Notes: generated from the sequence alone by a model not told the origin. DNA of 64,000 bases from Catenaria anguillulae PL171 (GCA_002102555.1 MCFL01000006.1:124001-188000); one strand, 5' to 3'; positions 38,708 to 49,305 are shown, numbered from the stretch's first letter. Numbers and translations are program-made.

Positions 38708-38818
38708 CTCTTCCCCTCTCTTTTGCCCCCATGGCCAAGTGCCCCTACCACCAATTGCTTGCTGTTTTCTTTGCTTGCTTTTGTCATCTATTGAGTGTCT
38801 TGGATCTGTGACCTTCCT
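38708..38818 (+). mobile_element. LINE-X copy F, 3' UTR, first piece
   Basis: 3' UTR of LINE-X in plus orientation (CATGGCCAAGTGCCCCTACC, TTGAGTGTCTTGG). It is interrupted at 38818 by LINE-Z and continues at 40073-40146 to AATACATGTGGTAGTG and an A-rich end. The 5' side is cut by the copia LTR. Together about 185 bp remain. Confidence 0.85.
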
Positions 38819-40057
38819 CGGCTCGTGCCCCCTTTGTAGTGCCATGGACGATCAGGATCACTGGTATGCGTGCCCAGAGCTTGCACTCCATCTTTGGACG
38901 ACCAAGGTGGACACACATGCACATGTACAAGCACTTTTGCGCCGCCACCGACTTCAACCATCATCCGAGTGTGCAACGTTGCTGGTTGAGCACATCATGG
39001 CTGCCCAACGGATCCGGGCAACTGCAGCGTGCGTAGTTGATGCAGGTTTGCGTCGCGATTTTCCTACGCTGGCCCCAGTCCTTGCGCAGATTGTCATGAT
39101 TGCATCGTCCACAATCAGATTGGTGCTCTGGAAACAGCGGTGCAAGCTGGCTGGACCCATAGACGCCGCCACAGATGATGCGACTGCAGACCGCCCACGC
39201 TTACCATGCCGCTGCTGCCCAGTGCGGGCTGCACCAATTCAAAAGCCCCCAACACTTCGTTTGTCACATGCAGCCTCACACTTTGTCCACGAGGTGCATG
39301 TAGGATTGCGTCCACTGCTTGGCTCTGCATCAGACTCAATTGCACCTGTATCGCTTGGCGAATGGCGAGCCCACTGCGCATTCCCTGGACTGGTAGTCCC
39401 CAGATTTGGCTTCTCAGAGTCTCGGCATCGCTTTGCAATCCGCCTTGGGGTACAAATGGATCCCCACCAAGTTTTTGTTCCATCTCTTTCACCTGCTGCT
39501 CTTCATTACTGACCTGATTGGCAACCCTTCCGACCCTTGCTCCAAGAAACAATGCATTCCCTATCAGTTTATCCTTGTCCTGCTTCTGCAACTCTCTTTT
39601 CTCTGATTTGATTAACCTCCCTCCCGCAGTCTTCTGTATCTCTCGTGCCTGATTGTTGAGGCTACATCCCAGTTGGCTTTTCCTCTTCTTGTTCATTGAA
39701 TTTTGAGCAGTCTCAATGTGGCTCCATCTGCATTCTCTTGATCTTATCCTTCTTGCTTTTCCCCCTCATCCCATGTTCCCCTCTCCTATGCCTCATCCCA
39801 CATTCCTTTTATCACCCTTTCTCTCCCTTTCGCTCATCTCATTTCCCATCCCATTTCCCATCCCATTGTCCCCACTCCCCAATCACACCATGGCCTTGTG
39901 CCCCTATTACCAATTGCTTGCACTCTATCCTACTTGCTTTTGCCATTTCTATGGGTGTATTTGGACCTCTATCCCCCCAGCTTCTGTAATTTCACAAAGA
40001 ACAAAGTGTTGATTATGTCCAGCATAATACATGTAATAGTGATTTAAAAAAAAAAAA
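38819..40057 (+). mobile_element. LINE-Z, 5'-truncated, inserted in LINE-X copy F
   Basis: Flanked by atctgtgaccttcct (38804-38818 and 40058-40072). The first ~690 bp code for the ORF2 C-terminus, open to the stop at 39512: CCHC module CPLCSAMDDQDHWYAC, RATAACVVDAGLRRDFPTL, LVLWKQRCKLAGPID, PCRCCPVRAAP and LGEWRAHCAFPGLVVPRFGF. It is clearly homologous to, but well diverged from, LINE-X (roughly half the residues). The 3' UTR is about 540 bp, pyrimidine-rich, ending ATAATACATGTAATAGTGATTT plus poly(A). Confidence 0.88.
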
Positions 40058-41255
40058 ATCTGTGACCTTCCTGCTCTTGTACCTTCTTTCAAGGCTTCAG
40101 TGTTGGTTTTCAGCTTCAATACATGTGGTAGTGTTCAAAGAAAAAAATCCAACCACACTTTAGACTCAATGTTGCAATTTCAAACAACAATGGCCGACCT
40201 GACGGATCAGCAAATCGACGATATCGGTGTCCTTGAGCCCCACGCCATCCTCGAATGGCTTCAATTGGCAGGCAACGCTGCCAGCGAGTGCTTCTTCGAG
40301 CGCCAAGCCATTAAGCTCACCAACACCAAACTGGTGACGCCCAATTCAACGGTCCTGCTGCGGGCCAAGCCGTACTATGCCAGGCAGCAACAGCAACTAG
40401 AGGAGCAGCAAGACCAACTTGAGCACAACTACGAGGCGGACCCCACAATCAATGTGGATGCCCGCATCAAACCCTTGGAGCAAGGCGTCTCACGCTACCA
40501 GAAGTACCTCGACAAGCTTGCTCTGATCCTTGAGCAGCTCGCTGCCAAAGGCAAAGCCCGCAACCCATTTGCCGCGTCGCCTAACAGGGATGCTGACAAA
40601 GAAGCAACCAACAACCTGCTGGTGTACATTCCAGCTGGTCAATCGATTCCCTTGGCGCTGCCTCGCATGGCCTTTGAGCGAGCTGAGACGGTCGCCGAGT
40701 TGGTGGTGCAATTGCATTTGCGGGTGGGTAACCACCAAGACACGATGGTGGCCAACCTCAAGCGCAGCATTCGGTACTTCTCCAAGCGCGCCCGCGCCGA
40801 CATTTCACGTTTCCTGAACGATTTGGAGGAGGGTGAGCTGTTCCGCCGCCTTTTGGACACTCTCGACTGGCCCAAGTGCCATGCGCAACGGATGGCGTTC
40901 CAGGATGTGTTGCCGGTGGAGGGCAAAACGGTTGCTGACTACATCATTGCTGTTTCACTGGCGTTGCTTGTATACTTGCCCCGAGGCACGCATCCCGAGG
41001 ACAACCCCCTTTGGCGCTCACCCATTGTCAAGAATATTGTCATTGGCATCATTGCCTCGATCTGGCTGACCGAGGTCAAGACCACATGGTTTGAGGCAGC
41101 CAACAACACCTCGACGGACATCCGCACTGTGCTCTGCGAACTCAACAACCACGTATTCCCACGCATCGAACCTTCCATGTTCCGCCACCTCATTGGCTTT
41201 TTTTTTTTTTTCAAATCGCTACTGCATGCATTAAGCCGTGAATCCAACACGGGAA

Positions 41256-42673
41256 AAGTACAATCCATGAATAACAGTATAACCACTCTTAGCAATCAAT
41301 TCAGCGTGTCCAAACAAGCCAAAATCGATTGCCGTTGTGCTACATGCCATGACCGATGCCATGGTTGTTGATGCTCCGGCGTCGCCAATCACTGCATGGG
41401 TAGGGCCCATGCCCCATTCCGTCCAACAAGAGCCGGCCTTGGCCCACCTGCAACGTACCTACAAGGTTTCCAACATTGTCAACGAGCGTTCGCTCAACGG
41501 AATTCGGTTTTACAAGGTCGTTTTCGCGACACAAGAAGATCTGGCTTCAGCCACCAGCAAGTCACCAACCTTTTTCCGCGGCCAGTTTGTACATGTCCTT
41601 GACAATTTGCAACTCTGGCTCAACAAGCGCAGCGCCGTTGCCAAGAACGTGCAAGTGCTTTGCTCCTACAAGACTGTGCGTCGCTTGGGCGAGCTTCTCG
41701 CCACGGGTCAGGCCCTCGTGGTTGACAACTGTCGTGTCCGGTCCTTCTCGCGAGTGCTCTGGCACTACGAGAACCTAGAAGATGCCTCGGCTGCCGTTTC
41801 GCTTGGCATGTTTTCCGCCAATGGTCATGATTTGTGCTTCGCTGCCAGTTCCACCAGGCTTTGCTACTCATGTGGCAAGTCCGGTCATTACAAGTCGGCT
41901 TGCCCATCCAAGCCAGCTACCAAGAATGGCGTCTCTGGTCCGGTGCCCGTCCTTGCATCGGCTACAAGTGCTGGCGGCACCGGCTATGCTGATGCCGCCA
42001 AAAAGGCAATCGAAAAAGTAGATCAGGTCGACAAGGACTTGCGGGCCCAGGTCGCCGAGTTGGCAAGCCAAGTCCAGTCCTTGAAAGAGCAGCTGGCGCG
42101 GTTCTGCGCTCAGCAGGATGTGCTGCTTGCGGCCATCAAGTTGACTCAGGATCGTGTTGGCAAGGAGGTTGAGGATCTTGGTGCCCGCCAAGAGTCAACG
42201 GCTGTCTCAGTCCGGGGGCTTTCAGCAGACTTCAAGGCCTTGGGCTCCAGGCTTGATCAGGCGGCGGCTGAAAGTGCGCGCCCTTTGCAGCTGCCCGTAG
42301 CTGTGGAGGACACGCTCAAGAAGCTGTCAATGGACATGGATGATGTATGGGAGCGGCTTGACGGGATGGACGAGAAGGTGGATGCAGTGTGCCGTGCCGC
42401 CAGCCGTCGTTGAGTTGTTTTGTGTTTCTCCCCTCCCTTTTCCCCCTCTCCTTTCTCCCTCCCCCTCCCACGTCCCTTCTCTCGCGCTCAAGGCCTTAAA
42501 TGGCTCCTGCTACCACTTGCTTGCCTTCCTTTTACTTGCTTGTGCCACCCTTGTGGTGGGTGTATTGACATATTCCCTTCCTGCTTTTGACCTCTTTTGG
42601 CAAGCTTTTGTGTTGGTAATGTCATTTGCATAATACATGTAGTAGCGATTCAAAAAAAAAAAAAAAAAAAAAA
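41256..42673 (+). mobile_element. ORF1-only retroposon, subfamily gamma
   Basis: 1.42 kb inside alpha copy 2. The TSD is gaatccaacacgggaa (41240-41255 and 42674-42689). It has a ~90 bp leader, one ORF (41349-42413), a 3' UTR with CTACCACTTGCTTGCC and TTGTGGTGGGTGTATTGA, the end AATACATGTAGTAGCGATTC and a ~22-nt poly(A). Confidence 0.9.
41349..42413 (+). CDS. Gamma ORF1-type RNA-binding protein
   Basis: 354 residues, uninterrupted. The ATG at 41349 (MTDAMVVDAPASP) is preferred; another ATG follows four codons later (41361). Same plan as alpha and beta: FRGQFVHVLDN, VDNCRVRSFSRVLWHYEN, knuckle CYSCGKSGHYKSAC near residue 173-186, GYADAAKKAIEKV, coiled coil (VAELASQVQSLKEQLARF). Its C-terminus is shorter and lacks the module shared by alpha and beta, ending in WERLDGMDEKVDAVCRAASRR-like sequence. 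Confidence 0.85.
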   Translation: MTDAMVVDAPASPITAWVGPMPHSVQQEPALAHLQRTYKVSNIVNERSLNGIRFYKVVFATQEDLASATSKSPTFFRGQFVHVLDNLQLWLNKRSAVAKNVQVLCSYKTVRRLGELLATGQALVVDNCRVRSFSRVLWHYENLEDASAAVSLGMFSANGHDLCFAASSTRLCYSCGKSGHYKSACPSKPATKNGVSGPVPVLASATSAGGTGYADAAKKAIEKVDQVDKDLRAQVAELASQVQSLKEQLARFCAQQDVLLAAIKLTQDRVGKEVEDLGARQESTAVSVRGLSADFKALGSRLDQAAAESARPLQLPVAVEDTLKKLSMDMDDVWERLDGMDEKVDAVCRAASRR

Positions 42674-42853
42674 GAATCCAACACGGGAAGCTCAAGGTCA
42701 AGAAACAAGAGCAACTGGGATGGGGTCTTAAGCACCCAAAAAGGAGGCACAGGCAAGCAAGAGAAGGCAGGCGAGTGGCAGTAGGGGTCATTTAAGACCT
42801 GAGGGAGGGGGGGAAGGAAAGTGAGGGAGGGGGGGGCGCAACAAACACAACAA

Positions 42854-44047
42854 CTACGACTTGCTGAGGAAGGAGTCGAGGTACGTGATGGAACCCTGCT
42901 CCTTTGCATAATGGGCCCAACTCTTCTCCCGCGCAGCCGCCAAGCGTTCCTCAAAGTTGTCGTACAAGCGAAGCTCGTCCAAAGCAACCTTGAGATCCAC
43001 CTCGACGATGGCAAGATCACGGTTGACCCGCATGTAACGTTCCGAGGTCTTGGCCCGGTGGGACCTGAGCTCGGCCACGTCCTCCATTGTCATCTCCAAC
43101 TCAGGCTTGAGGGCCTCAAAGTCCGCCAAGAACCCCTTCACTGAGCCAACAAGAGACTCCAAACGTTCCTCAAACACCTCGATCTTCTTGTTGGTTGCCA
43201 TCAACTTTTCCTCGAAGCTGTCAACCCTGGCAACCACCTGCTTGGTCATGTCCGACTTGAACGCCACCAGCAGGGCTTCTTGGTTGGCCACAAACGTGGC
43301 CAATTGTGCTTGCATCACTGACACCTTGTCGGTCAAGTCGTCAACCTTGCCGCGCAAATCCTTTTCGAGGTCATTGACCTTGTTGACTGCTTGCTTGGCG
43401 GCATCAGCATAGCTAACACCACCAGCACTTGTTGGCGCGGGCGCAGGGAGCGAGAACAAGGGGAGGGAGGTCTTGGCACAAGGGCGTGTGGGGCAAGTGG
43501 TTCTCAAGTGATCCAAAGAACCACAAGAGAAACACAACCTGGCTGAACCGGCAAAGAAGCGCAAATCATGGCCATTAAGAGCGTACTCGCCAAGGCCAAC
43601 TGCGGCATCGGCATCCTCTTTGGACTCGTACTGCCACAGGACGCGGGAGAACGAGCGAGCGCGCCAGTTGTCGACCAGCAGGGCATGGCCCTTGGCCAGC
43701 AAACCGGGAAGCTGACGGACAGTGTCATATGTGCAAAGAATCTGCACATTCTTGGCGTGGTCGGCACGGCGGTCAAGCCACTCCTTGATGCTAGTCATGG
43801 CATGGACGTACTGGCCGCGGAAAAAAGTTGAGGGCTTGCTTATGGCCAAGGCCAAATCGTCATGGCTGTTGTAGGTGACTTCCAGGAACTTGATTCCAGC
43901 GACAGTACGCTGGTTGAGCAGCGTGACAACATTGTAGTGCGGCTTGAGGCGGGCGATTACTGCCTGTGGATCGACGGAAAATGGGACGGGCCCAACCCAA
44001 CCTCTGATCGCCGATGCTTGGGCATCAACAATCATGGGGTCGGTCAT
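42854..44047 (-). CDS. Alpha ORF1-type RNA-binding protein (copy 2)
   Basis: 397 residues, uninterrupted and differing from copy 1 at only about a dozen positions (for example AIRGW for AITGW, and GSITYLDSF for GSIAYPDSF). Same knuckle CFSCGSLDHLRTTC and coiled-coil C-terminus. Two independent insertions with full-length frames argue that the protein is needed for spread or that both copies are very young. Confidence 0.86.
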   Translation of the reverse strand: MTDPMIVDAQASAIRGWVGPVPFSVDPQAVIARLKPHYNVVTLLNQRTVAGIKFLEVTYNSHDDLALAISKPSTFFRGQYVHAMTSIKEWLDRRADHAKNVQILCTYDTVRQLPGLLAKGHALLVDNWRARSFSRVLWQYESKEDADAAVGLGEYALNGHDLRFFAGSARLCFSCGSLDHLRTTCPTRPCAKTSLPLFSLPAPAPTSAGGVSYADAAKQAVNKVNDLEKDLRGKVDDLTDKVSVMQAQLATFVANQEALLVAFKSDMTKQVVARVDSFEEKLMATNKKIEVFEERLESLVGSVKGFLADFEALKPELEMTMEDVAELRSHRAKTSERYMRVNRDLAIVEVDLKVALDELRLYDNFEERLAAAREKSWAHYAKEQGSITYLDSFLSKS

Positions 44048-44656
44048 GGTAGGCGGGCCGATGACACTTGTGTTGGGGTCAAGGCGAGTAGCTCGATGTA
44101 TTGCTTGGAGTTAAAGAATTACATTCATTGATTTGGCTTGCGGACTTCATTGGCGCCACCTCATTGGCACACCAATCAGGTTCTACCCCAAAGTGCAAAA
44201 CAATGCCAAGTCGAGCACCACAAGCTCAAGCAAGTCGCCAACCGACAACAAGGATGGTGCGCAGACGCAGAGCGCCAAGGACGGTTCGCAAAACCATTCA
44301 GGCTCATCATCCTGTGGTGGCGGATACCGTGGTGGGCATCGCGGTGGTTACCGTGGCGGCTACACCAACAAGTACACTGTGCAGAACGGGCACACAAGTA
44401 GCGCGGCTGATCATGGCCATCAGCAGCAAGGCGCAGCAGCAAACTCAGCTCGCCCCGCTGACGCGTTGGTGGTGCTTGAGGCTGGCAAAGCCGGATCCGC
44501 CGCCAACAATGCTTCGGCCAATGCTGGCAACAAGCGCGCGAGCGAGGATGCCGCTGACGAGCGATTCTCCACGCCGCCCAGCAAGAAGCGCAGGCAGGGC
44601 CGTGGTGCAGCAACGCCACTCTCACCAACCAAGGCCGAAGCCCAGCAAATGCGCAT

Positions 44657-45015
44657 TTTTTTTTATTTTTTAAAAATACAAGCAGCCTATGTACTGAGGG
44701 AGATAGACCATTGATACACAAAGACACAAGCTCATACACACAAACACACAACTCCTTGGACTTGGCACTTGGGTACTTGCTTGGGGCCTTGGACCTTTGG
44801 CTTGATTCCGGTCTTGTACAACCACCAACAGAGGGTGGGCAAAGCAAGAATGCAAGCAATGCAGGTGCAGGGGCCAGGAGGCCAGGGGACAGAAGGAGGC
44901 AATGTGGAGCAGAGACCAAGCAACCACATGTGCACCAGATGACTTGGGTGGGGTTCGAACCCACAACCTTCGCCTTGCAAGGCGGGAGTGTTGCCACTAT
45001 GCCAAAACCACTGGC
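44657..45015 (-). mobile_element. SINE-A, full length
   Basis: The TSD is cccagcaaatgcgcat (44641-44656 and 45016-45031). The tail contains T8AT6 rather than a pure homopolymer. It lacks the AGATC seen near the tail of copies 11219 and 14138, having AGATAG instead, as in 58551 and 59111. These copies may form a subfamily. Confidence 0.92.
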
Positions 45016-45842
45016 CCCAGCAAATGCGCATTCGTTTCATCGAGCATGATTGTGCTGCCTGCTCCATGGCCTCGGATCTAGACTTGTTGGAAATTCCCAA
45101 CCATCCGACTGTCAAGTGTAACAAGATCACGGCCTACAACAAGTTTGGCCGAGTGTTTGGCGACGCTCGTTTGGCCTTGCCCGAAAACAAGCACGGCTTT
45201 GGCTTATTGGCCAAGATCATCGACGAGGGCACCAGCGCCGCATTCCTCAATGGCCTCATGGCCAAGTTTGAGAAGGCCGAGCTGTCCGAGCCGCTCGAGT
45301 ACATGCGCCATATCAAGGCATTCATGGACGCCGTGGCAAGCGATCAGGATTTTGAGGGTGTACGAATGGCCACGGTGGCTGGTGCGTTCCTTTGCTTGTG
45401 GGCACACTTGTCCCCCTCGTTTGCGCGAGGTTTCTCGGATCATTTGGATACTGAGGTATTGGCCAGGATCAAGAGGAACGCAGTCTCTGTTGGCTGGTGC
45501 ATTGTTTGGGTTTGTGAGGGGGGAGACGAGTTGCCGGTGCAGAGTGCTTTGGAGGAGGCTGTTGGCAACAGGAACCCGGTCAGGGCTGGTCAAACCTCAC
45601 CCTTGCCTGATCTGTCATCCTTGAATGATGGTGAAGAGCAGCGTGGAACGGAATTCGACCAAGTCTTGGCTGGCACGTCCAATTCGGTTGCCACCGCCGA
45701 CGAGACCATGCATGATGCAATTGAAGAATGTACGTGCAACACCATTGCACCCGCAATTGTCATACGGACAAAAGCTGACGTCCCCTGTTGGCACTCTTGC
45801 AACGCACAGAGTTTTTGTCGAGTGGTATCGGGCAAGCTGCCA

Positions 45843-47395
45843 AGCGCAACTCTATGCATAGCCAAGACATTTAACTTTAAGCAATCAACTCGGCAAGCCC
45901 CCCGCAACCCCTATCCGTGTACACAATACGATCGCCATGTCCAACGCCATGGATGTTGACGCCCCGGCGTCGCCGTTCATGGCTTGGGTAGGGCCCATCC
46001 CACACTCTGTCAATCAAGATGCCGCCCTTGAGCACCTCAAGCGCAAGTACAAGTCGACCGCCATTGCCGGTGAGCAGCTTGTCAACGGATCTCGCTTCTA
46101 CAAGGCCATCTTTGGCAATCAACAAGACGTGGCATCCGCCATTGACCAGTCCCCTCGCTTTTTCCGCGGCCAGTTCCTGCATGTTGTTGGCGATGTGCAA
46201 GACTGGGCCAGCAAGCTCACCGACAAGGACGTGCTCGTACAAGTCTTGTGCGGCTACAGTGCCGTGCGCCAACTCGGTTCCCTGGTTGCCAAGGGCCAAG
46301 CGCTCTTGGTTGACAACAGTCGTGCTCGGTCGTTCTCGCGTGTCATTTGGCGCTACGAGACCAAACAAGATGCCATGGATGCAGTTGCCCTGGGCGAGCT
46401 TGCCTCCAATGGGCACGAGTTGCGTTTCTTCCCCGGTTCGGCCAAGCTCTGCTACTCCTGTGGCGAGCGCGGCCATGTCAAGCTGGCCTGCCCATCGCGG
46501 TCCGCCATGGCCAAGGTCTTGCCTCCCTCGTCTCGCTCTTGCGCCTCGGCGCCAACACGTGGTGGCTTCAGCTATGCTGATGTCGCCAAGCAAGCTGTCG
46601 ACAAGGTCGACACCCTTGACAAGGATTTGCGTGGCAAGATTGATGACTTGGCCGACAAGATCATGGCCATGCACGGACAAATGGCCAAGTTCATGGCCGA
46701 CCAAGAGGCCCTGCTAATGGCGTTCAAGTCGGACGTGTCCAAGCAGGTCGTTGCCCGGGTCGATGGTCTCGAGAAGAGGTTGTCGGCAACCAAAGAGGAG
46801 GTTGAGGGGATTGAGGAACGTTTGGGGTCCCTTGCTGGTTCGGTGGAGGGGCTCTTGGCGGGCTTTGAGACTCTCACGAAAAAGTTTGAGCTCATGTCTG
46901 AGGCCATCAAGCCAGCGTTGGAGACAACAATGGAGGATGTGGCCGAGCTGACGGCCCACCGGGCCAAGACCTCTGAGCGGTACATGCGGGTCAACCGTGA
47001 CCTTGCCATCGTCGAGGTGGATCTCAAGGTCGCTTTGGACGAGCTTCGCTTGTACGACGACTTTGAGGAACGCTTGGCGGCTGCGCGGGAGAAGAGTTGG
47101 GCCCACCAGGCAAAGGCGCAGGGTTCCATTGCGTACCCCGGCCCCTTCCCCAACAAGTCGTAGTTGTTTTGCTTTCTCCTCCCCGCCTACTCCTCACTTT
47201 CCTTCCCCGCCTCATCCCCACGGTCGCTTGCGGCCCCTACTGCCACTTGCCTGCCCTCCCCTCTTGCTTGCTTGTGATGCTCATTTTGTAGCAGTTGTGT
47301 TCTGGTCTCTTCCTTCTTGCTTCCTCCTTTTTTTTTGAAGTTTGTGAGTTGGTTGTAGCCCACAATACATGCAGTAGTGTAGCCAAAAAAAAAAA
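45843..47395 (+). mobile_element. ORF1-only retroposon, subfamily beta, copy 1
   Basis: 1.55 kb. The TSD is atcgggcaagctgcca (45827-45842 and 47396-47411). The leader (AACTCTATGCATAGCCAAG, TTTAACTTTAAGCAATCAAC) is shared with beta copy 2, so both appear to reach the true 5' end. 3' UTR: pyrimidine-rich, CCCCTACTGCCACTTGCC, end AATACATGCAGTAGTGTAGCC plus poly(A). Inserted in the gypsy fossil. Confidence 0.9.
45937..47163 (+). CDS. Beta ORF1-type RNA-binding protein (copy 1)
   Basis: 408 residues, uninterrupted, from MSNAMDVDAPASPFMAWVG to PNKS-stop. FRGQFLHVVGDV, VDNSRARSFSRVIWRYET, knuckle CYSCGERGHVKLAC near 171-185, GGFSYADVAKQAVDKV, long coiled coil (KIDDLADKIMAMHGQMAKF, EKRLSATKEEVEGIEERL), then MEDVAELTAHRAKTSERYM and RVNRDLAIVEVDLKVALDE, a C-terminal module nearly identical to that of alpha. 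The VDNSRARSFS block also occurs in LINE-X ORF1 as VDNSRARDFS. Confidence 0.86.
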   Translation: MSNAMDVDAPASPFMAWVGPIPHSVNQDAALEHLKRKYKSTAIAGEQLVNGSRFYKAIFGNQQDVASAIDQSPRFFRGQFLHVVGDVQDWASKLTDKDVLVQVLCGYSAVRQLGSLVAKGQALLVDNSRARSFSRVIWRYETKQDAMDAVALGELASNGHELRFFPGSAKLCYSCGERGHVKLACPSRSAMAKVLPPSSRSCASAPTRGGFSYADVAKQAVDKVDTLDKDLRGKIDDLADKIMAMHGQMAKFMADQEALLMAFKSDVSKQVVARVDGLEKRLSATKEEVEGIEERLGSLAGSVEGLLAGFETLTKKFELMSEAIKPALETTMEDVAELTAHRAKTSERYMRVNRDLAIVEVDLKVALDELRLYDDFEERLAAAREKSWAHQAKAQGSIAYPGPFPNKS

Positions 47396-49305
47396 ATCGG
47401 GCAAGCTGCCAGCAAACCATGACGAGCTCAAGGACCAATTGGTTGAGTCGCAGGACATTTGTGCAGTGGTATCAGGCAATCCGCCGGCTGACCAGCACAA
47501 GCCCTCGGCTGCTGATCCGCCTGTGAACGTGTTGTTGCAAGATAATGCACCAATTGTTGCCCATGATACTCGTTCTGCTTCACCAAAGCGAATTGAGGTG
47601 AATGCCGAGCTGTCGCCAGTGATTGCAGTCCGCCGTCCAGGCCCGCGCCTCAACTGTCCACCTGACTCTGAGCTGCATGATCAGCTCCACGCGTCGACTG
47701 GCCGTTTACAATTCAAGGCACTCACCCCGACCACACTCACATGTCGCTTGGACACAGGCAGTGACCGCAATATACTCCCAAAGCAATATGCCAACCATTT
47801 CCACGACTACGTTCGACCGCCGCCCGAGCCCATGGCCATCCGTGGGATCAGCGGCCTGTCGCCATGCCCAAGGCATTGTCGATATGCTCCTTCGCTTCAA
47901 CGGTCGATCCGCCTTGAGGGCCCTCTCCAAGTCGGAGCGCAACTACTCTGCCACCCGCAAGGAGCTCCGTGCCATCATCTTCGCGCTTGATACGTTCCGT
48001 TACTTTGTTTTGGGCCGCCGGTTCACCCTTTTCACAGACCACGAGGCGCTCCAACACATTTTTTCGCAGCCCAAGCTCACGCCCATGCTCGAAACTGGCT
48101 CGACAAGTTGCTCGAGTTGCCGTTTGATGTCGTGCACATCCCTGGCATCCTCAATGTCCTGGCCGATTGCTTATCGCGCCTTTATCCAGTACCCACGGAC
48201 GGCGTGGCCGCGTACAGCGACTTCAAGACCCGTTTCGACATTCACTCGTCTCTGATTCGGGTGGACGCAAGCTCGGGAGGGGGTGGGGCTCAGGCACAAT
48301 CGCTAGACGAGCAGGTTCAAGAGTTTGTTTCGGCCATTGCCAAGGAGGTCAACAAGGATTTCATGGAGATTGACAACAAGGAGCAAGAGGGTTTGGAGCC
48401 TGTCAACATGCAAGTCGACCAAGAGGCCACCCTGCTGGCGGAGTCGATCATTTGGGACAACAAGTCGCCCAAGGAGACTTGTCGGGAGGCGACAGCAATG
48501 GACACCATGTTGGATGCGCAAAGCGCGTGGAAGCAAGGCAGATTACTCGCTCGCTGCCGAGATTGTCGAGCCACTCAACTGGTCCAAAGGAGCATCTGGT
48601 CTCTTGGGCGACATTCTTGCCAAGGAGGCATTCGCGCACGAATCGCTGCCCATCAAGCTCAGACCCATTCGCCCTGCATTTTGCAACGAGTACGCCAATC
48701 TCGTCCTGGCTGCTGTCGACGCAGACCAACAAGCGCAGCTCACCGATGTGCTTGATGGGCGACATGACGGACCGATCACCCCGGTCGAGGAGTGCCAAGC
48801 TGCCCTCGTGGCTGCTCATGCTCACGGTCATGCATCGGGTCTTGCACTCAAGTCTTGGCTCATTCATGACGGCAAGTATTGGCCGAACATGCTCTGTGAC
48901 TGCCGCAGCTTTGCCCAGCAGTGTGTCGACTGCCAGCGACACATGATCCGGACCCGCGCCTACCATCCGCCGAAAATGATTCATGCCGCGCTGCCTATGG
49001 ACCATCTTGCAATCAACCTTTTCACGTGCAACATGACCCCAGACAGTTTCAACTACGCTTTGCTCGTCATTGACATTGCCACCCGTTTTGCGTGGCTGTA
49101 CCCGCTCAAGTCCAAGCGCGCCGAGGAGGTCGGCGACCACTTGTACAAGCTCTGCTGTGACTTTGGGATTCCCACCATCATTCAGTCTGACAATGGTGGG
49201 GAGTTTGACAACTTGGTCATTGCCCACTTGTCGTCCAAACCGGTTTTGTGCATCGCAAGATCACGGCTTACTATGCAAAAGCCAATGGCGCTGCTGAGCG
49301 CCTTC

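Larger units (their letters stand above)
41198..44153 (-). mobile_element. ORF1-only retroposon, subfamily alpha, copy 2
   Basis: Flanked by cgccacctcattggc (41183-41197 and 44154-44168). The 3' end with poly(A) is 41198-41255 and the rest 42690-44153, because copy gamma is inserted 58 bp from its end. Net length about 1.52 kb. It is almost identical to alpha copy 1. Confidence 0.9.
40147..49303 (+). mobile_element. Ty3/gypsy LTR retrotransposon, fossil
   Basis: Plus-strand remains in order: a gag-like region (40190-41197, 44169-44656 with a GGYRGG-type RNA-binding stretch, and 45032-45842), an aspartic protease region near 47730-47790, an RNase H region near 47900-48180 and an integrase region with zinc-binding part and core (about 48600-49303). 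This order is that of gypsy. No LTR was found at either end: the left side meets a LINE-X tail and the right side a LINE-X fragment. It carries three nested insertions (alpha with gamma inside, SINE-A, beta), lacks most of its RT, and has several further breaks. It must be older than the young elements inside it. Confidence 0.82.
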
